From positions 1-39,297 of the forward strand of contig NZ_AUCC01000028.1 in NCBI RefSeq assembly GCF_000429565.1: 39,297 bases of DNA. Direction: 5' to 3'. Made by a program: the position numbers and the translations under genes. The notes under the pieces were generated by a model. The model saw only the letters and a program-made list of their open reading frames with translations, had not been told where the DNA came from and searched no databases. Source of the stretch: Arsenophonus nasoniae DSM 15247 (GTDB taxonomy: Bacteria; Pseudomonadota; Gammaproteobacteria; Enterobacterales; Enterobacteriaceae). This document shows, in pieces, positions 9,728 to 19,662 of this stretch (positions within the stretch are counted from its first letter, which is position 1; every line of letters begins with the position of its first letter).

Positions 9728-11239
9728 TTAGCCTTCGTTGTAAATTTCTAAATTTTCAATTTCATTATGTTCTTTTAACTGATCATCCTTACGGAGATTT
9801 TCCAGATAATCCAGATAAGCTTGATCAATATCTTTAGTAACATAAATACCATTAAAGACCGAACTTTCAAAAGCAGTAATATCTGGATTTTCCTCTCTAA
9901 CAGCAGCAATTAAATCAGAAAGATCCTGGAAAATTAAATCATCCGCACCAATAAGTTGACAAATTTCATCGACTTCACGGCCATGAGCAATCAACTCATT
10001 AGCTGACAGCATATCAATACCATAAACATTGGGAAAACGAACTTCTGGTGATGCCGAAGCAAAATAGACCTTTTTTGCGCCTGCTTCACGTGCTAACTCA
10101 ACAATCTGCTCAGAAGTTGTTCCGCGCACAATAGAATCATCGACTAATAAAACATTTTTATCGCGGAATTCGGCCCGATTAACATTGAGCTTACGACGTA
10201 CCGACTTACGTCTTTCTTGCTGTCCCGGCATGATAAAAGTGCGCCCTACATAACGGTTTTTAACAAAGCCTTGGCGATAAGGTTTACCCAAAATATAAGC
10301 AATTTCTAGTGCACTATCACAAGAAGTTTCAGGGATCGGGATCACAACATCAATATCCAAATCCTGCCACTGGCGGGCAATTTTGGCGCCCAACTTTTGC
10401 CCCATCCGCAAACGAGCTTTATTAACCGATATTTTATCAATAAAAGAATCGGGTCTAGCTAAATAAACAAACTCAAACAGACAAGGGGTTAGCTGTGGAT
10501 TTTCTGCACATTGACGGGAAAAAAGTTGCCCCTGTTCAGTAATATAAATTGCTTCCCCTGGTGCCACATCACGCAAAAATTCAAAACCAAGGGTATCTAA
10601 AGCGACACTTTCCGAAGCAACCATATACTCATTTTGGCCATCCTCCAATGTGCGCTTGCCAAGCACTAAAGGGCGAATACCAAACGGGTCACGAAACGCC
10701 ACTAAACCATGCCCAATAATCATTGCGACACAAGCATAAGCACCACGAACTTTGTTATGCATTGCCGCAATTGCGCTAAAAATATCTTCCGCACTCAGCG
10801 GAAAATGAGCAAATTGATCGAGTTCGTGAGCCAAGACATTGAGCAAAATTTCTGAATCAGAAGAAGTATTTACATGACGACGAGCCGTTTCAAATAGCGT
10901 TTTTCTTAATTCATGCGCATTAGTCAAATTACCATTATGGGTCAATGTAATGCCAAAAGGTGAATTAACATAAAAAGGTTGCGCTTCGGAAGCGCTACAA
11001 CTACCTGCGGTTGGGTAACGCACATGGCCAATCCCCATTTTGCCCCGCAAGCGCAGCATATGGCGGGCGGCAAACACATCTTTTACTAAGCCATTCGACT
11101 TACGTAGACGAAATTGTTTATTTTCATCAATTGTCGCAATACCTGCAGCATCTTGCCCACGATGTTGAAGCACTGTTAGCGCATCATAAATTGATTGGTT
11201 AACTGGTGTGAAACCAGCAATACCGACAATACCGCACAT
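9728..11239 (-). CDS. purF: amidophosphoribosyltransferase PurF
   Basis: PurF catalyses the committed step of purine synthesis: PRPP plus glutamine to 5-phosphoribosylamine. I set the start at 11239 so that the protein begins [10 protein letters not shown]. After Met removal Cys2 is the glutaminase nucleophile, so the longer frame starting at 11254 cannot be right. This gives 503 residues (E. coli 505). Other landmarks are the N-terminal Ntn domain ([26 protein letters not shown]) and, in the phosphoribosyltransferase domain, the PRPP loop [17 protein letters not shown] lies upstream of the ATG. It follows cvpA with 14 bases between them and is expected to share the PurR operator at 11813. 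Confidence 0.97.
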   Translation of the reverse strand: MCGIVGIAGFTPVNQSIYDALTVLQHRGQDAAGIATIDENKQFRLRKSNGLVKDVFAARHMLRLRGKMGIGHVRYPTAGSCSASEAQPFYVNSPFGITLTHNGNLTNAHELRKTLFETARRHVNTSSDSEILLNVLAHELDQFAHFPLSAEDIFSAIAAMHNKVRGAYACVAMIIGHGLVAFRDPFGIRPLVLGKRTLEDGQNEYMVASESVALDTLGFEFLRDVAPGEAIYITEQGQLFSRQCAENPQLTPCLFEFVYLARPDSFIDKISVNKARLRMGQKLGAKIARQWQDLDIDVVIPIPETSCDSALEIAYILGKPYRQGFVKNRYVGRTFIMPGQQERRKSVRRKLNVNRAEFRDKNVLLVDDSIVRGTTSEQIVELAREAGAKKVYFASASPEVRFPNVYGIDMLSANELIAHGREVDEICQLIGADDLIFQDLSDLIAAVREENPDITAFESSVFNGIYVTKDIDQAYLDYLENLRKDDQLKEHNEIENLEIYNEG

Positions 11240-11253
11240 CAACTTTTTCCTCA

Positions 11254-11757
11254 TCAGCCAAGCGGAGTGATATTTTCCGGTAAAAAACTTGACGCATTTT
11301 TTAAATAATCAAAAAACCATCTAATAATATGACTAAATTGGGGTATCAATTCAGAACGTTGCCAATCTTCACTTTTTGGCAAGGGTGTAAAAGTATCCAG
11401 GAAAAACAAGATTGCCGACACAATTAATATACCGCGCAATACACCAAAACAGACGCCTAACACCCGATCAGTGCCTGATAATCCTGTTTTCTCAACTAAC
11501 GAACTAATTACATAATTGACTACAGCACCTACAATTAACGTTGCAATAAATAAGATCGCAATGGCAATACCATCTTTGATCAGCGGGTCGTCGAAACGAG
11601 TCAAATAAGTTGCCAGATAAGGATAAAATTGGCTAGCAACAAAAAAAGCACAACCCCAGGTAATCAATGATAAAGCTTCTCGTACAAAACCACGAATTAA
11701 ACTAACCAAGGCAGAAAAACCAATAATGGCAATAATAGCGTAATCAATCCAAACCAT
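11254..11757 (-). CDS. cvpA: CvpA, inner-membrane colicin V production protein
   Basis: This 167-residue integral membrane protein has about four hydrophobic segments and the family signature near the N-terminus ([27 protein letters not shown]). The [17 protein letters not shown] loop is also conserved. CvpA was found through its need for colicin V export and purF expression is tied to it; its biochemical role is unsettled, with links to envelope and stress tolerance. It is the first gene of the cvpA-purF pair, the same arrangement as in E. coli, and is preceded by a PurR box about 55 bases upstream. Confidence 0.95.
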   Translation of the reverse strand: MVWIDYAIIAIIGFSALVSLIRGFVREALSLITWGCAFFVASQFYPYLATYLTRFDDPLIKDGIAIAILFIATLIVGAVVNYVISSLVEKTGLSGTDRVLGVCFGVLRGILIVSAILFFLDTFTPLPKSEDWQRSELIPQFSHIIRWFFDYLKNASSFLPENITPLG

Positions 11758-11812
11758 AATTTTAATCCAAGAAATTAAACATTCAGCATGGTCGAACGCA
11801 TTTTAGCAGAAA

Positions 11813-11828
11813 ACAAAAACGTTTGCGT
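11813..11828 (-). promoter_or_regulatory. PurR operator upstream of cvpA-purF
   Basis: ACAAAAACGTTTGCGT matches the palindromic PurR consensus ACGCAAACGTTTGCGT at 14 of 16 positions. It lies 56 bases upstream of the cvpA start, the position of the known operator in E. coli. Repression by PurR with hypoxanthine or guanine is therefore likely if purR is retained. Confidence 0.85.
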
Positions 11829-11859
11829 TAGATATTTTGCTGAACAGCGGCAAAAATTT

Positions 11860-11888
11860 GCGGCGAAAAGATAAATCATGATCGCCGC
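11860..11888 (-). terminator. possible dedD terminator hairpin
   Basis: GCGGCGA (11860-11866) pairs with TCGCCGC (11882-11888) around a 15-base loop. Read leftward it lies 60 bases after dedD and is followed by AAATTTTTG. The long loop and imperfect T-run make this a tentative call. It would separate dedD from the PurR-controlled cvpA promoter. Confidence 0.35.
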
Positions 11889-11948
11889 GTAAGTAATTAA
11901 TATAATCGATTAGTATCAATATGTTTTGTCTATTAGTACATACCCATT

Positions 11949-12566
11949 TTAAGGCTTATAACTGCGTATTTGACCTTGTAAGCCGGTTAAATCTTTCAAT
12001 TCCGACAAACTGGACTGCAATTTTTCTTTCGACGCATTTGGGCCAATAAAAATTCGTGTCAATTGACCATTAACGGGTAATGATGGCTCAGTGTAGACCT
12101 GATAGCCAGATAAACGTAATCTAGCAATAATCTCTTCCACTTTTGCTGCATTTTTTAGTACGCCCAACTGAATGACATAAGCCCGTCCCTGTGGTGCTTT
12201 GCTTTTCTCATTCGACTTAGTACTTTGTTCTGGCTCTAACGCTGGTTTTTCAACTTTAGCTACCGGTTTTGACTTTGCTTGCTGTTGAGTGGACTGACTA
12301 TCTGCTAATTTGGCTTTTGAATCAGAAATAGCTTCAGAAATCATTGCTTGTGCAGCGCTCTCTGAGGGTGTCACTAGTGGTTTTGGATTAATTGGCGCAA
12401 TAGGTTCAATTTCATATTCATCGCTGCTTTTAGGCACCAAAGGGATCGCTGCAAATTCAGTTTCATTGTATTTCTTGTTCCCATCCAATAATACCGGTAA
12501 TACAATAACCCCAATGGCAACAATAACAATCGTTCCCACTAAACGGTTTTGAAACTTACTGGCCAC
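11949..12566 (-). CDS. dedD: DedD, SPOR-domain cell division protein
   Basis: DedD is a divisome accessory protein anchored in the inner membrane. Its periplasmic SPOR domain binds denuded septal peptidoglycan. The 205-residue product has a short cytoplasmic start, one transmembrane segment near residues 9-27 (VGTIVIVAIGVIVLPVLL), a low-complexity linker rich in Ser, Lys, Gln and Pro, and a C-terminal SPOR domain from about residue 128 (GRAYVIQLGVLKNAAKVEEI to the end). It is slightly shorter than E. coli DedD (220), the difference lying in the linker. Its start overlaps the end of folC by 11 bases, which suggests translational coupling. Confidence 0.93.
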   Translation of the reverse strand: MASKFQNRLVGTIVIVAIGVIVLPVLLDGNKKYNETEFAAIPLVPKSSDEYEIEPIAPINPKPLVTPSESAAQAMISEAISDSKAKLADSQSTQQQAKSKPVAKVEKPALEPEQSTKSNEKSKAPQGRAYVIQLGVLKNAAKVEEIIARLRLSGYQVYTEPSLPVNGQLTRIFIGPNASKEKLQSSLSELKDLTGLQGQIRSYKP

Positions 12567-13842
12567 TTAAGCTTTCCTCTTTTATCTGCAGTTCCATCAC
12601 TTCAGCGACAGTATGAAATGAGCCACAAACCACGACTATATCCTGTTCATTAGCTTCATTCATTGCTTGCAACCAGGCATCTTTAACCGTATCAAATTGG
12701 TAAGGTGAATCAACATATTGTGCTAATTGTGCAGCATCAGCGCCACGTATTTCACTTAATGAAGCGAGATACCATTTATCAACCTGGGGAGCCAGATAAG
12801 ATAAAGTACTTTTTATATCTTTATCGGCTAACATACCGACAACTGCATAAACTTTAGTATTTTTCTGCCTAGGCAAGCAAGAGAGTCTATCGGCTAAATA
12901 AGCCGCTGCATGGGGGTTATGCGCAACATCTAAAATTACACATGGTTGCTGACAGATAATTTGAAAGCGTCCGGGTAATTTGGCCTTGATTAATCCCTGC
13001 TGAATCGCTTGCAAAGATATGGCCCGACTAATGGCATCACCCTCTTTGATTAAACAATCAATAATTGCCAATGCTGTTGCAGCATTAGCCAATGGGACAT
13101 TTGGCAAAGGTAACTGCTTAAAATCATGCTCATGGGATTGCCAATGCCAATGATCATTTTGTGGTTCAAATTGCCAATCTACCCCACAACGAAATAACTT
13201 TGCGCCCAATGCTTGAGCTACCTCATTAATCGACTTTGGCATATCGGGTTCACCCACAACCGCATAGCGTCCTGAACGAAAAATACCGGCCTTTTGATAA
13301 CCAATCTGTTCCCGATCATTACCAAGCCAATCAATGTGATCCAATGCAATGCTGGTGATCGCTGCAATATTCGCATCCACAATATTGGTGGCATCTAATC
13401 GTCCACCTAAACCGACTTCTAAAATAACTACATCAAGTTTAGCCTGTTTAAATAATTGCAAAGCTGCTAAGGTACCATATTCAAAGTAGGTCAAGGTTGT
13501 TGTGCCGCGTTTAGATTCAATAGCAGCAAAAACGCGGCAAAATTCCTCTTCAGGCAATGTTTTACCTTGGATCCTAACACGCTCAGTATAATCCAGCAGG
13601 TGTGGAGAGCTATAAACGCCGACTTTTAATCCGGCTTCAATTAAAATAGTTTCCAGTGTATGGCAGGTAGTTCCTTTACCATTTGTTCCTGCAACCGTAA
13701 CCACTTTCGGTGCCGGTTGTAAAAGATCCAGTTGACGAGCAACAATACCAACCCGATCCAGCCCCATATCGATAATTTTATTATGCTGATTGGTTAAATA
13801 AGTTAACCAGCTAGCTAAAGAAGAGGTCGCCTCTGGTATCAT
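12556..13842 (-). CDS. folC: bifunctional dihydrofolate synthase / folylpolyglutamate synthase FolC
   Basis: FolC adds glutamate to dihydropteroate and then extends the polyglutamate tail of folates. The Mur-ligase-like P-loop is clear (VTVAGTNGKGTTCHTLE), as are YSSPHL, ILEVGLGGRLDATN, SIALDHIDWLG and the C-terminal DVAHNPHAA. I place the start at 13842 (MIPEATSSLASWL), giving 428 residues against 422 in E. coli. The open frame extends further upstream, but only into the end of accD and without homology. It follows accD by about 20 bases and overlaps dedD, as in E. coli. Confidence 0.93.
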   Translation of the reverse strand: MIPEATSSLASWLTYLTNQHNKIIDMGLDRVGIVARQLDLLQPAPKVVTVAGTNGKGTTCHTLETILIEAGLKVGVYSSPHLLDYTERVRIQGKTLPEEEFCRVFAAIESKRGTTTLTYFEYGTLAALQLFKQAKLDVVILEVGLGGRLDATNIVDANIAAITSIALDHIDWLGNDREQIGYQKAGIFRSGRYAVVGEPDMPKSINEVAQALGAKLFRCGVDWQFEPQNDHWHWQSHEHDFKQLPLPNVPLANAATALAIIDCLIKEGDAISRAISLQAIQQGLIKAKLPGRFQIICQQPCVILDVAHNPHAAAYLADRLSCLPRQKNTKVYAVVGMLADKDIKSTLSYLAPQVDKWYLASLSEIRGADAAQLAQYVDSPYQFDTVKDAWLQAMNEANEQDIVVVCGSFHTVAEVMELQIKEESLSGQ

Positions 13843-13861
13843 CAAAGGATCAGATATATTG

Positions 13862-14815
13862 TCATTTTTGATCGGATTTGTTGTCAATTTCGGGTTTCTC
13901 ACGATAGGGTGGCTCCAGATCATCGTCAACTAAGGTAATTACATCCATTTGGCTTGCGTCTTGAACGGTTTGATGAGTTAACATAGCCAGTATTTCAGCT
14001 AATTTATCCCGCATTTCAGGCCGTCTGACAATCATATCAATCGCGCCCTTTTCAATCAGGAATTCACTGCGTTGGAAACCTGCTGGCAATTTTTCACGTA
14101 CGGTTTGCTCAATAACCCGTGGGCCGGCAAAGCCAATTAGCGCTTTCGGCTCAGCAACATTAATATCCCCTAACATGGCTAAGCTTGCTGATACTCCGCC
14201 CATGGTTGGATCGGTAAGTACTGAAATATAGGGAAGCCCTCGCTCCTGCATCTTCGCCAGTGCTGCACTGGTCTTTGCCATTTGCATCAACGACATTAAT
14301 GCTTCTTGCATACGAGCACCACCACTGGCAGAAAAACAGACTAATGGACAATTATCTTCCAGTGCTTGCTCAACCGCACGTACAAAACGTGCACCAACAA
14401 CCGAAGCCATTGAGCCACCCATAAAAGCAAATTCAAAAGCTGCCGCAATAACTGGCATACCTTTAAGAGTGCCTTTCATCACAATTAAAGCATCTTTTTC
14501 ATGTGTCGCTTTTTGCGCCGCTGATATGCGATCTTTGTATTTCTTTGAATCACGAAATTTCAAAATATCTTTCGGTTCTAATTCACTACCTAATTCTGCC
14601 GTGGTTGCTTCATCAAGAAAAGAAGCCAGACGTTGGCGAGCCGAAATACGCATATGATGATCACATTTTGGACATACGGCTAAATTACTTTCTAATTCAG
14701 CACGATAGAGCACTTGACCGCAGCTATCACATTTTGTCCAAACCCCTTCAGGAATACTCGCTTTGCGAGTCTGGGTAATATTGCTTTTATTAAGAATCTT
14801 TTCAATCCAGCTCAT
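13862..14815 (-). CDS. accD: acetyl-CoA carboxylase carboxyltransferase subunit beta AccD
   Basis: AccD with AccA transfers the carboxyl group from biotin to acetyl-CoA, making malonyl-CoA for fatty-acid synthesis. The four-cysteine zinc ribbon is intact: Cys29, Cys32, Cys48 and Cys51 in WTKCDSCGQ...CPKCDHH. The carboxyltransferase core follows ([40 protein letters not shown]). The zinc ribbon also binds the accD message in E. coli for autoregulation. At 317 residues it is slightly longer than E. coli AccD (304), with an acidic tail. Its own promoter probably lies in the 113 bases after dedA. Confidence 0.97.
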   Translation of the reverse strand: MSWIEKILNKSNITQTRKASIPEGVWTKCDSCGQVLYRAELESNLAVCPKCDHHMRISARQRLASFLDEATTAELGSELEPKDILKFRDSKKYKDRISAAQKATHEKDALIVMKGTLKGMPVIAAAFEFAFMGGSMASVVGARFVRAVEQALEDNCPLVCFSASGGARMQEALMSLMQMAKTSAALAKMQERGLPYISVLTDPTMGGVSASLAMLGDINVAEPKALIGFAGPRVIEQTVREKLPAGFQRSEFLIEKGAIDMIVRRPEMRDKLAEILAMLTHQTVQDASQMDVITLVDDDLEPPYREKPEIDNKSDQK

Positions 14816-14928
14816 TAATAGACCTTTCTGTCTGAAATTACATTATCAGTCTCATTATTATGTTAATCATTAAACCACAATGCCAAAGCATAGTGGATAA
14901 AAAACTGATCAAACCTGCTAATGACTAT

Positions 14929-15606
14929 CTATTTTTTTGGTTTAACAACCTGTTTTTCTTTAATTGATGCTCGACGATAGCACCAAATCTCAATAATAGC
15001 CGGCAGAATAGAAATTAAAATAATTGCCACAATTAATAATTTTAAATTCTGCTGAACAATTGGCAAATCACCAAAAAAGTAACCCGCATAAGTAAATAAT
15101 AGAACCCATAATAAAGCCCCTGCCACATTATAAAAAGCAAAATGCCGATAGGACATTTTTCCCATCCCTGCGACAAATGGAGCAAACGTTCTAATAATAG
15201 GTATAAATCTAGCTAAAATAATCGCTTTACCGCCATGTTTTTCATAAAATTGGTGCGTTTTTTCTAAATAAATCCGGCGAAAAATTTTTGAATTGGGATT
15301 ACGAAATAGACGTTCGCCGAATAAGCGGCCAATAGTATAATTAACAGCATCACCAATAATCGCAGCAATAATTATTAATATTACCATTAAATGAACGTTT
15401 AAATCATTACTCTCCAGTGCCGTCAATGCACCAGCAACAAATAATAACGAGTCACCTGGTAAAAAAAGCGTAACAATGAGTCCAGTTTCACAAAATACTA
15501 TCAAAAATAAAATGGCATATAGCCAAATGCCATACTTAGCCACTAACTCAGCTAAATGAAGATCGATGTGTATAATAAAATCAATAATAAAAGTAAAAAG
15601 TTCCAT
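14929..15606 (-). CDS. dedA: DedA family inner-membrane protein
   Basis: DedA is the founding member of a membrane family linked to lipid-carrier flipping, proton balance and envelope integrity. From the Met at 15606 ([15 protein letters not shown]) the protein has 225 residues (E. coli 219). The frame opens earlier, but the added residues lack homology. Visible are the FCETGL and [14 protein letters not shown] re-entrant region, [13 protein letters not shown] and the conserved [17 protein letters not shown] segment with its essential arginines. Residue 47 is Leu (CTT at 15466-15468) in VTLFLPGD where E. coli has Pro in VTPFLPGD, a possibly weakening substitution. It lies between truA and accD in the usual order. 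Confidence 0.92.
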   Translation of the reverse strand: MELFTFIIDFIIHIDLHLAELVAKYGIWLYAILFLIVFCETGLIVTLFLPGDSLLFVAGALTALESNDLNVHLMVILIIIAAIIGDAVNYTIGRLFGERLFRNPNSKIFRRIYLEKTHQFYEKHGGKAIILARFIPIIRTFAPFVAGMGKMSYRHFAFYNVAGALLWVLLFTYAGYFFGDLPIVQQNLKLLIVAIILISILPAIIEIWCYRRASIKEKQVVKPKK

Positions 15607-15664
15607 AAAAAATCCAATAGTTGGCAACTTTAACACTGCCTATATAAACGCAAAATTAAATTCA

Positions 15665-16480
15665 TTATTCTGGCAAAAAAAGCGGTCCTACGGTCGTTTT
15701 AGGTAATTTATATTTTGACGGATAATCGACAGCAACTAAATAAAGCCCTTCTGCTTTTGCAGTTGCCGCCGCTTTGGTTCTATCTTTCAATGCTAAAAGC
15801 TCGGCAATCCAGTTAATATCCTGAACACCACACCCTATCGCCAGCAAACTACCAACAATATTGCGAACCATATGATGAACAAAGGCATTAGCTTTGATAT
15901 CAACCACAATATAGTCACCATAACGGTTGACATGAACATGCTTTATATTACGCCAAGGCGATTTAGATTGACACTGAATAGCTCTAAATGAAGTAAAATC
16001 CTGCTCGCCAACCAATGCTTGCGCTGCAATATGCATTTTTTCAGCATCTAAAGGTGCATGATAGTGGGTAACGCCTGCGGCTAATATTGCTGGTCGGTAT
16101 CGATGATTGAAAATAATATAACGATATCGACGCGCAGTGGCACTAAAACGAGCATGAAAATCCGGCTCAACGTCTTTACTCCAACGTACGGCGATGTCAG
16201 CGGGTAAATGGCTATTAACGCCCATCGTCCAGGCTGAATCTTTACGTATCACAGACGTTTCAAAATGGATCACTTGGCCTGTAGCATGGACACCTGCATC
16301 CGTGCGTCCAGCGCAACAGACTTGAATAGATTCATGCGCGACTTTAGTTAGCGCAGACTCCACACAAGCTTGAATACTTTTTACCTGTTGTTGACGCTGC
16401 CAACCATAATAATGGCTACCATCATACTCAATGCCTAACGCAATTTTAAACATTGGTAAAGGAGATTGCTTTTCCAACAT
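15665..16480 (-). CDS. truA: tRNA pseudouridine(38-40) synthase TruA
   Basis: TruA makes pseudouridine at positions 38-40 of the anticodon arm in many tRNAs. The 271-residue protein (E. coli 270) has the catalytic aspartate Asp61 in [14 protein letters not shown]. Further conserved parts are [14 protein letters not shown], the [16 protein letters not shown] segment and [15 protein letters not shown]. Its ATG at 16480 overlaps the usg stop in a TAATG, which fixes the start and implies coupling. It is complete, ending in the usual GPLFLPE. Confidence 0.97.
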   Translation of the reverse strand: MLEKQSPLPMFKIALGIEYDGSHYYGWQRQQQVKSIQACVESALTKVAHESIQVCCAGRTDAGVHATGQVIHFETSVIRKDSAWTMGVNSHLPADIAVRWSKDVEPDFHARFSATARRYRYIIFNHRYRPAILAAGVTHYHAPLDAEKMHIAAQALVGEQDFTSFRAIQCQSKSPWRNIKHVHVNRYGDYIVVDIKANAFVHHMVRNIVGSLLAIGCGVQDINWIAELLALKDRTKAAATAKAEGLYLVAVDYPSKYKLPKTTVGPLFLPE

Positions 16481-17490
16481 TAATAATATTGCTCCTGCAC
16501 TAATCGCTCCGCAGTTTCTAGTAACATTCGAGCACCACCAAATCGGGTATTATCGGCAACCGACCAAAACTGTAATATCTCAGGTGCGCCATAATCATTA
16601 CGCATACAACCGATACTTAATTGATCACTACCGGAAGCATCGGTTACCTGAGTTGGAAAATCATCTTCGCCAACCAGCTGAATATCATCAAATTGAGCAA
16701 TTTCTTGCCAGGCTTCTTGTACGGTTATTGGACGTAATGTTTCCACATGAACCACTTGTGCATTACCATAAAAAACCGGCGCTTGTAAGCAACTGACAAC
16801 TATCGATAATCCATCATTCTGTAAAATTTTCCGCGCTTGATCAACTAAACAGCGCTCTTGCGGCACCGAACCTTCAACATCACTTAATAATGGTAATAGA
16901 TTAAATGCTAACTGTTTAGCAAAATGCTCATTATCAACGGGTAAGCCATTTAATAATCGGGCACTTTGACCGGCCAATTCATCCACTGCACTTTTGCCAT
17001 GCACAGAAACTGAACATAAATTAGTTAAGATTAAATGATGAATACCGGCAACATTAATTAGCGGTTTAACGGCAACTAACAATTGACTGACATAACTATC
17101 AGCAATGGCAACAATATTACGGTTACGATAATCAGTCAGCACATGGGGATTAACATTAGGTACAACTAATGGAATATCCGGTTCCAGCGCAAATAAACCA
17201 CTACTATCAATGACAATGCAGCCCTCTTGTGCCGCTTGCTCTGCATAACGAGCAGACGCTTCTTTACCGGCAACAAAAAAAGCGATTTGTGCCTGTGCCC
17301 AATCAAATAACTGTGCATCTATGACAGAGTGCTGCTTGCCATTAAAACGAATACTTTCTCCGGCACTATTTTCACTGGCTAATAGAAATAACTCACCAAC
17401 TGGAAACTGGCGCTCTTGTAATAAACTTAATACGGCTTCACCAACCGCACCTGTTGCGCCTAATAATGCAATACTCCAACCTTCTGTCAT
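16480..17490 (-). CDS. usg: Usg, aspartate-semialdehyde dehydrogenase paralogue
   Basis: Usg resembles aspartate-semialdehyde dehydrogenase but is thought not to be catalytic. The start at 17490 gives [20 protein letters not shown] with the Rossmann GATGAVG; the nine residues before it have no counterpart. At the place where true Asd has its active-site cysteine (NPNCS), this protein has ADSYVSQ, with Tyr instead of Cys, and E. coli Usg also lacks that Cys. The C-terminal [15 protein letters not shown] is conserved. At 336 residues it is full length (E. coli 337). It lies between pdxB and truA with overlapping or very short gaps, the pattern of the E. coli pdxB-usg-truA-dedA operon. Confidence 0.92.
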   Translation of the reverse strand: MTEGWSIALLGATGAVGEAVLSLLQERQFPVGELFLLASENSAGESIRFNGKQHSVIDAQLFDWAQAQIAFFVAGKEASARYAEQAAQEGCIVIDSSGLFALEPDIPLVVPNVNPHVLTDYRNRNIVAIADSYVSQLLVAVKPLINVAGIHHLILTNLCSVSVHGKSAVDELAGQSARLLNGLPVDNEHFAKQLAFNLLPLLSDVEGSVPQERCLVDQARKILQNDGLSIVVSCLQAPVFYGNAQVVHVETLRPITVQEAWQEIAQFDDIQLVGEDDFPTQVTDASGSDQLSIGCMRNDYGAPEILQFWSVADNTRFGGARMLLETAERLVQEQYY

Positions 17491-17521
17491 GTTGGTTTTC
17501 TCCAATCTTCTATGCATTTGA

Positions 17522-18652
17522 TCAAATTAATTTACTATCGAAGCCTAGCATTTTTAGTGTATTAGCGGCATCTACATTATCACAACTCACTTTTAGCGAT
17601 GACCATTCACGGCGTTCTGGATAATATTTGCGTAAATGGTCAAACTGGCCAGTGAGATGAGCAACATTTCTTAATAATGCATCATCACGACGGACATCAT
17701 AAACTAAATGCACTAAACGTTTTAAATTTGCCTGGGTTAATTCACCGCGAAAGGTAATTTCATTAAACTCGGCAATAGGGAGTAAATCTGCTAGCTCAAT
17801 TTGCGCCACTTGGCCTAAAAACTGGCTAAATGCAGCAAAAATCTGGGTAGTACCGCGCGCTTTACCTTCCAGAGAATAGCCGGCAATATGTGGTGTACCA
17901 ATGCGAGTTTTGGCTAACAAAGGTAAGGAAAGAAAGGGCTCATGTTCCCAAACATCTAATATAACGTCGATTTTCTTACCATTTTCTAAGGCTTTTAATA
18001 ATGCCTGATTATCAATAACAGCCCCACGGCTAGTATTTAGCAAAATACGTCCTGCTGGCATAGCAGCAAGCAACTCTTCATTTAATAAATGATATGATGA
18101 ATAGCAGCCAGATTTATTTAAAGGGGTATGAAAAGTTAAGATATCCGCCTGACTAACTAATTTTTCCAGTGGCCAAAATTGTTCGCTATTATCAGCAGCC
18201 GCCGCCCGTGGCGGATCACAAAGTAACGTATTGACGCCCCAGGCCTTTAAACGCGCATTAAGACGACTGCCAACATTACCAACCCCAACAATACCGACTG
18301 TCTTTTCTCGCAAATCAAAGCGATCACGTTCAGCCAGTAACAACAAAGCTGAAAAAACGTACTCTACCACCGCCGTCGCATTACAACCCGGTGCGGCAGA
18401 AAAAGCGATGCCAGCTTGCGCTAACCATTGCTTATCAACATGATCAAATCCGGCCGTTGCAGTACCAACAAATTTTACCTTACTCTGTTTAAGTAATGCT
18501 TCATTGACTTGCGTAACAGAACGCACCATTAAAGCATCTGCTGTTGCTAGCTGTGACGATGAGATTGAACGCCCAGAAACAGCCTTAACTTCACCCAATG
18601 TTGCAAACAATTGAGTTGCGTAAGGCATATTTTCATCAATCAATATTTTCAC
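17522..18652 (-). CDS. pdxB: erythronate-4-phosphate dehydrogenase PdxB
   Basis: PdxB oxidises 4-phosphoerythronate in the DXP-dependent route to pyridoxal 5'-phosphate. It is a D-2-hydroxyacid dehydrogenase of 376 residues (E. coli 378). The N-terminal [12 protein letters not shown], the NAD-binding [21 protein letters not shown] (substrate arginine), VLDVWEHEP (catalytic Glu) and [17 protein letters not shown] (catalytic His) are all present. The C-terminal dimerisation part includes [16 protein letters not shown]. It leads the operon into usg, truA and dedA, so vitamin B6 synthesis and tRNA modification are probably co-transcribed as in E. coli. Confidence 0.97.
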   Translation of the reverse strand: MKILIDENMPYATQLFATLGEVKAVSGRSISSSQLATADALMVRSVTQVNEALLKQSKVKFVGTATAGFDHVDKQWLAQAGIAFSAAPGCNATAVVEYVFSALLLLAERDRFDLREKTVGIVGVGNVGSRLNARLKAWGVNTLLCDPPRAAAADNSEQFWPLEKLVSQADILTFHTPLNKSGCYSSYHLLNEELLAAMPAGRILLNTSRGAVIDNQALLKALENGKKIDVILDVWEHEPFLSLPLLAKTRIGTPHIAGYSLEGKARGTTQIFAAFSQFLGQVAQIELADLLPIAEFNEITFRGELTQANLKRLVHLVYDVRRDDALLRNVAHLTGQFDHLRKYYPERREWSSLKVSCDNVDAANTLKMLGFDSKLI

Positions 18653-18750
18653 TTATCTATGCCCAATTATATTTATCAAGATTAACCGATCGCTTTTTAC
18701 TATTCGATCAGGTAGCAAGCTGCTATTTTGCCATGTTAATGATATAAATC

Positions 18751-19548
18751 CTAACAACTGGTTTGCTCACCGTCACTTTTTTGGCGAAAACGCTCTGGTG
18801 TTGTGCCTGAAATCTGTTGAAACATGGTAATAAATGCGGATGCGGAACTATAACCTACATCAAAAGCCACCTGCTGGACACTGTAACCCTGCTCTAATTT
18901 CATTATGGCATGTAAAAAACGTAACCGCTGGCGCCACTCACTAAATGACATTCCCAGTTCCTGCTGACAACGACGTGACAAGGTACGTTCTGAGGTATAA
19001 ACCCGCTTAGCCCATATCGCTAAAGCGGTATTATCTGCCGGATTTTGTTGTAATTGCGTTAAAATAGGGGCTAAAAATTTATCTTTACTGGCGGGTAAAT
19101 ACGTCTTTTGAATAGGTGAACGTTTTAATTGATCAATCAAAACATGGGCTAATCGAATATCTTCCACCGTCTGCGGTTGGGTTATCTCGCGCGCATAAAA
19201 ATCTAATAATATAGTATGAAAAATAGGCGTTTGACGAATAATACAAGGTTTTTTACACAGCACATGACTGAATGAGTGAGAAATATCTAAAATATTAAAC
19301 TTAACACTTTTTTTATTGTAAGTGGCATGCTCAACACCGCTTGGGATCCAAATACAGAATTCAGGAGGTGCAATATAATGCTGGGTAGCAACTTGCATTT
19401 CAATAACACCTTTAACCACATAAATTAATTGGCCAAAGGTATGGCGATGTAATTTACACTCAGTATCACCTAACCATTCATTATTAAGAAAAACGATGGT
19501 TTCTGGCTCAACAACATTTGGCTCATGTATATATTTGATTTTCTTCAT
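18751..19548 (-). CDS. AraC-family transcriptional regulator with N-terminal cupin
   Basis: This 265-residue protein has an N-terminal cupin-like sensing domain (HRHTFGQLIYVVKGVIEM near residue 34, then PPEFCIWIPSGVEHAT). The C-terminal AraC pair of helix-turn-helix motifs runs from about residue 170 (YTSERTLSRRCQQELGMSF, VQQVAFDVGYSSASAFITMF, and the end signature GTTPERFR). The ligand is unknown. It is divergent from an EamA transporter across 114 bases, a layout typical of a local regulator and its target. A spaced inverted repeat in that gap (19579-19616) is the natural candidate binding site. No equivalent lies between pdxB and fabB in E. coli, where flk is found, so the pair is accessory. 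Confidence 0.88.
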   Translation of the reverse strand: MKKIKYIHEPNVVEPETIVFLNNEWLGDTECKLHRHTFGQLIYVVKGVIEMQVATQHYIAPPEFCIWIPSGVEHATYNKKSVKFNILDISHSFSHVLCKKPCIIRQTPIFHTILLDFYAREITQPQTVEDIRLAHVLIDQLKRSPIQKTYLPASKDKFLAPILTQLQQNPADNTALAIWAKRVYTSERTLSRRCQQELGMSFSEWRQRLRFLHAIMKLEQGYSVQQVAFDVGYSSASAFITMFQQISGTTPERFRQKSDGEQTSC

Positions 19549-19578
19549 TCCAGTAATGTTGGCAGAAAGAGCGGATCA

Positions 19579-19616
19579 ATTGTCTGATTATAAATATATA
19601 TAATAAAGCAGACAAT
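19579..19616. promoter_or_regulatory. candidate operator between the AraC-type regulator and EamA transporter
   Basis: ATTGTCTG (19579-19586) and CAGACAAT (19609-19616) form a perfect 8-base inverted repeat separated by 22 AT-rich bases that contain TATA-like sequence. The arms are about three helical turns apart centre to centre, suitable for a dimer binding the same DNA face. The site lies midway in the divergent gap and could control both genes. Confidence 0.45.
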
Positions 19617-19662
19617 GTTAAAATAGCAAAAATAGTTAACTGAAGATAAGTATGACTAAATA

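Noticed and set aside
11240-11254. Longer PurF start (five extra residues)
   Set aside because: The glutaminase cysteine must follow the initiator Met directly, so the start has to be 11239.
13843-13929. Longer FolC start reaching into accD
   Set aside because: The added 29 residues lie mostly over the end of accD and match nothing in the family.
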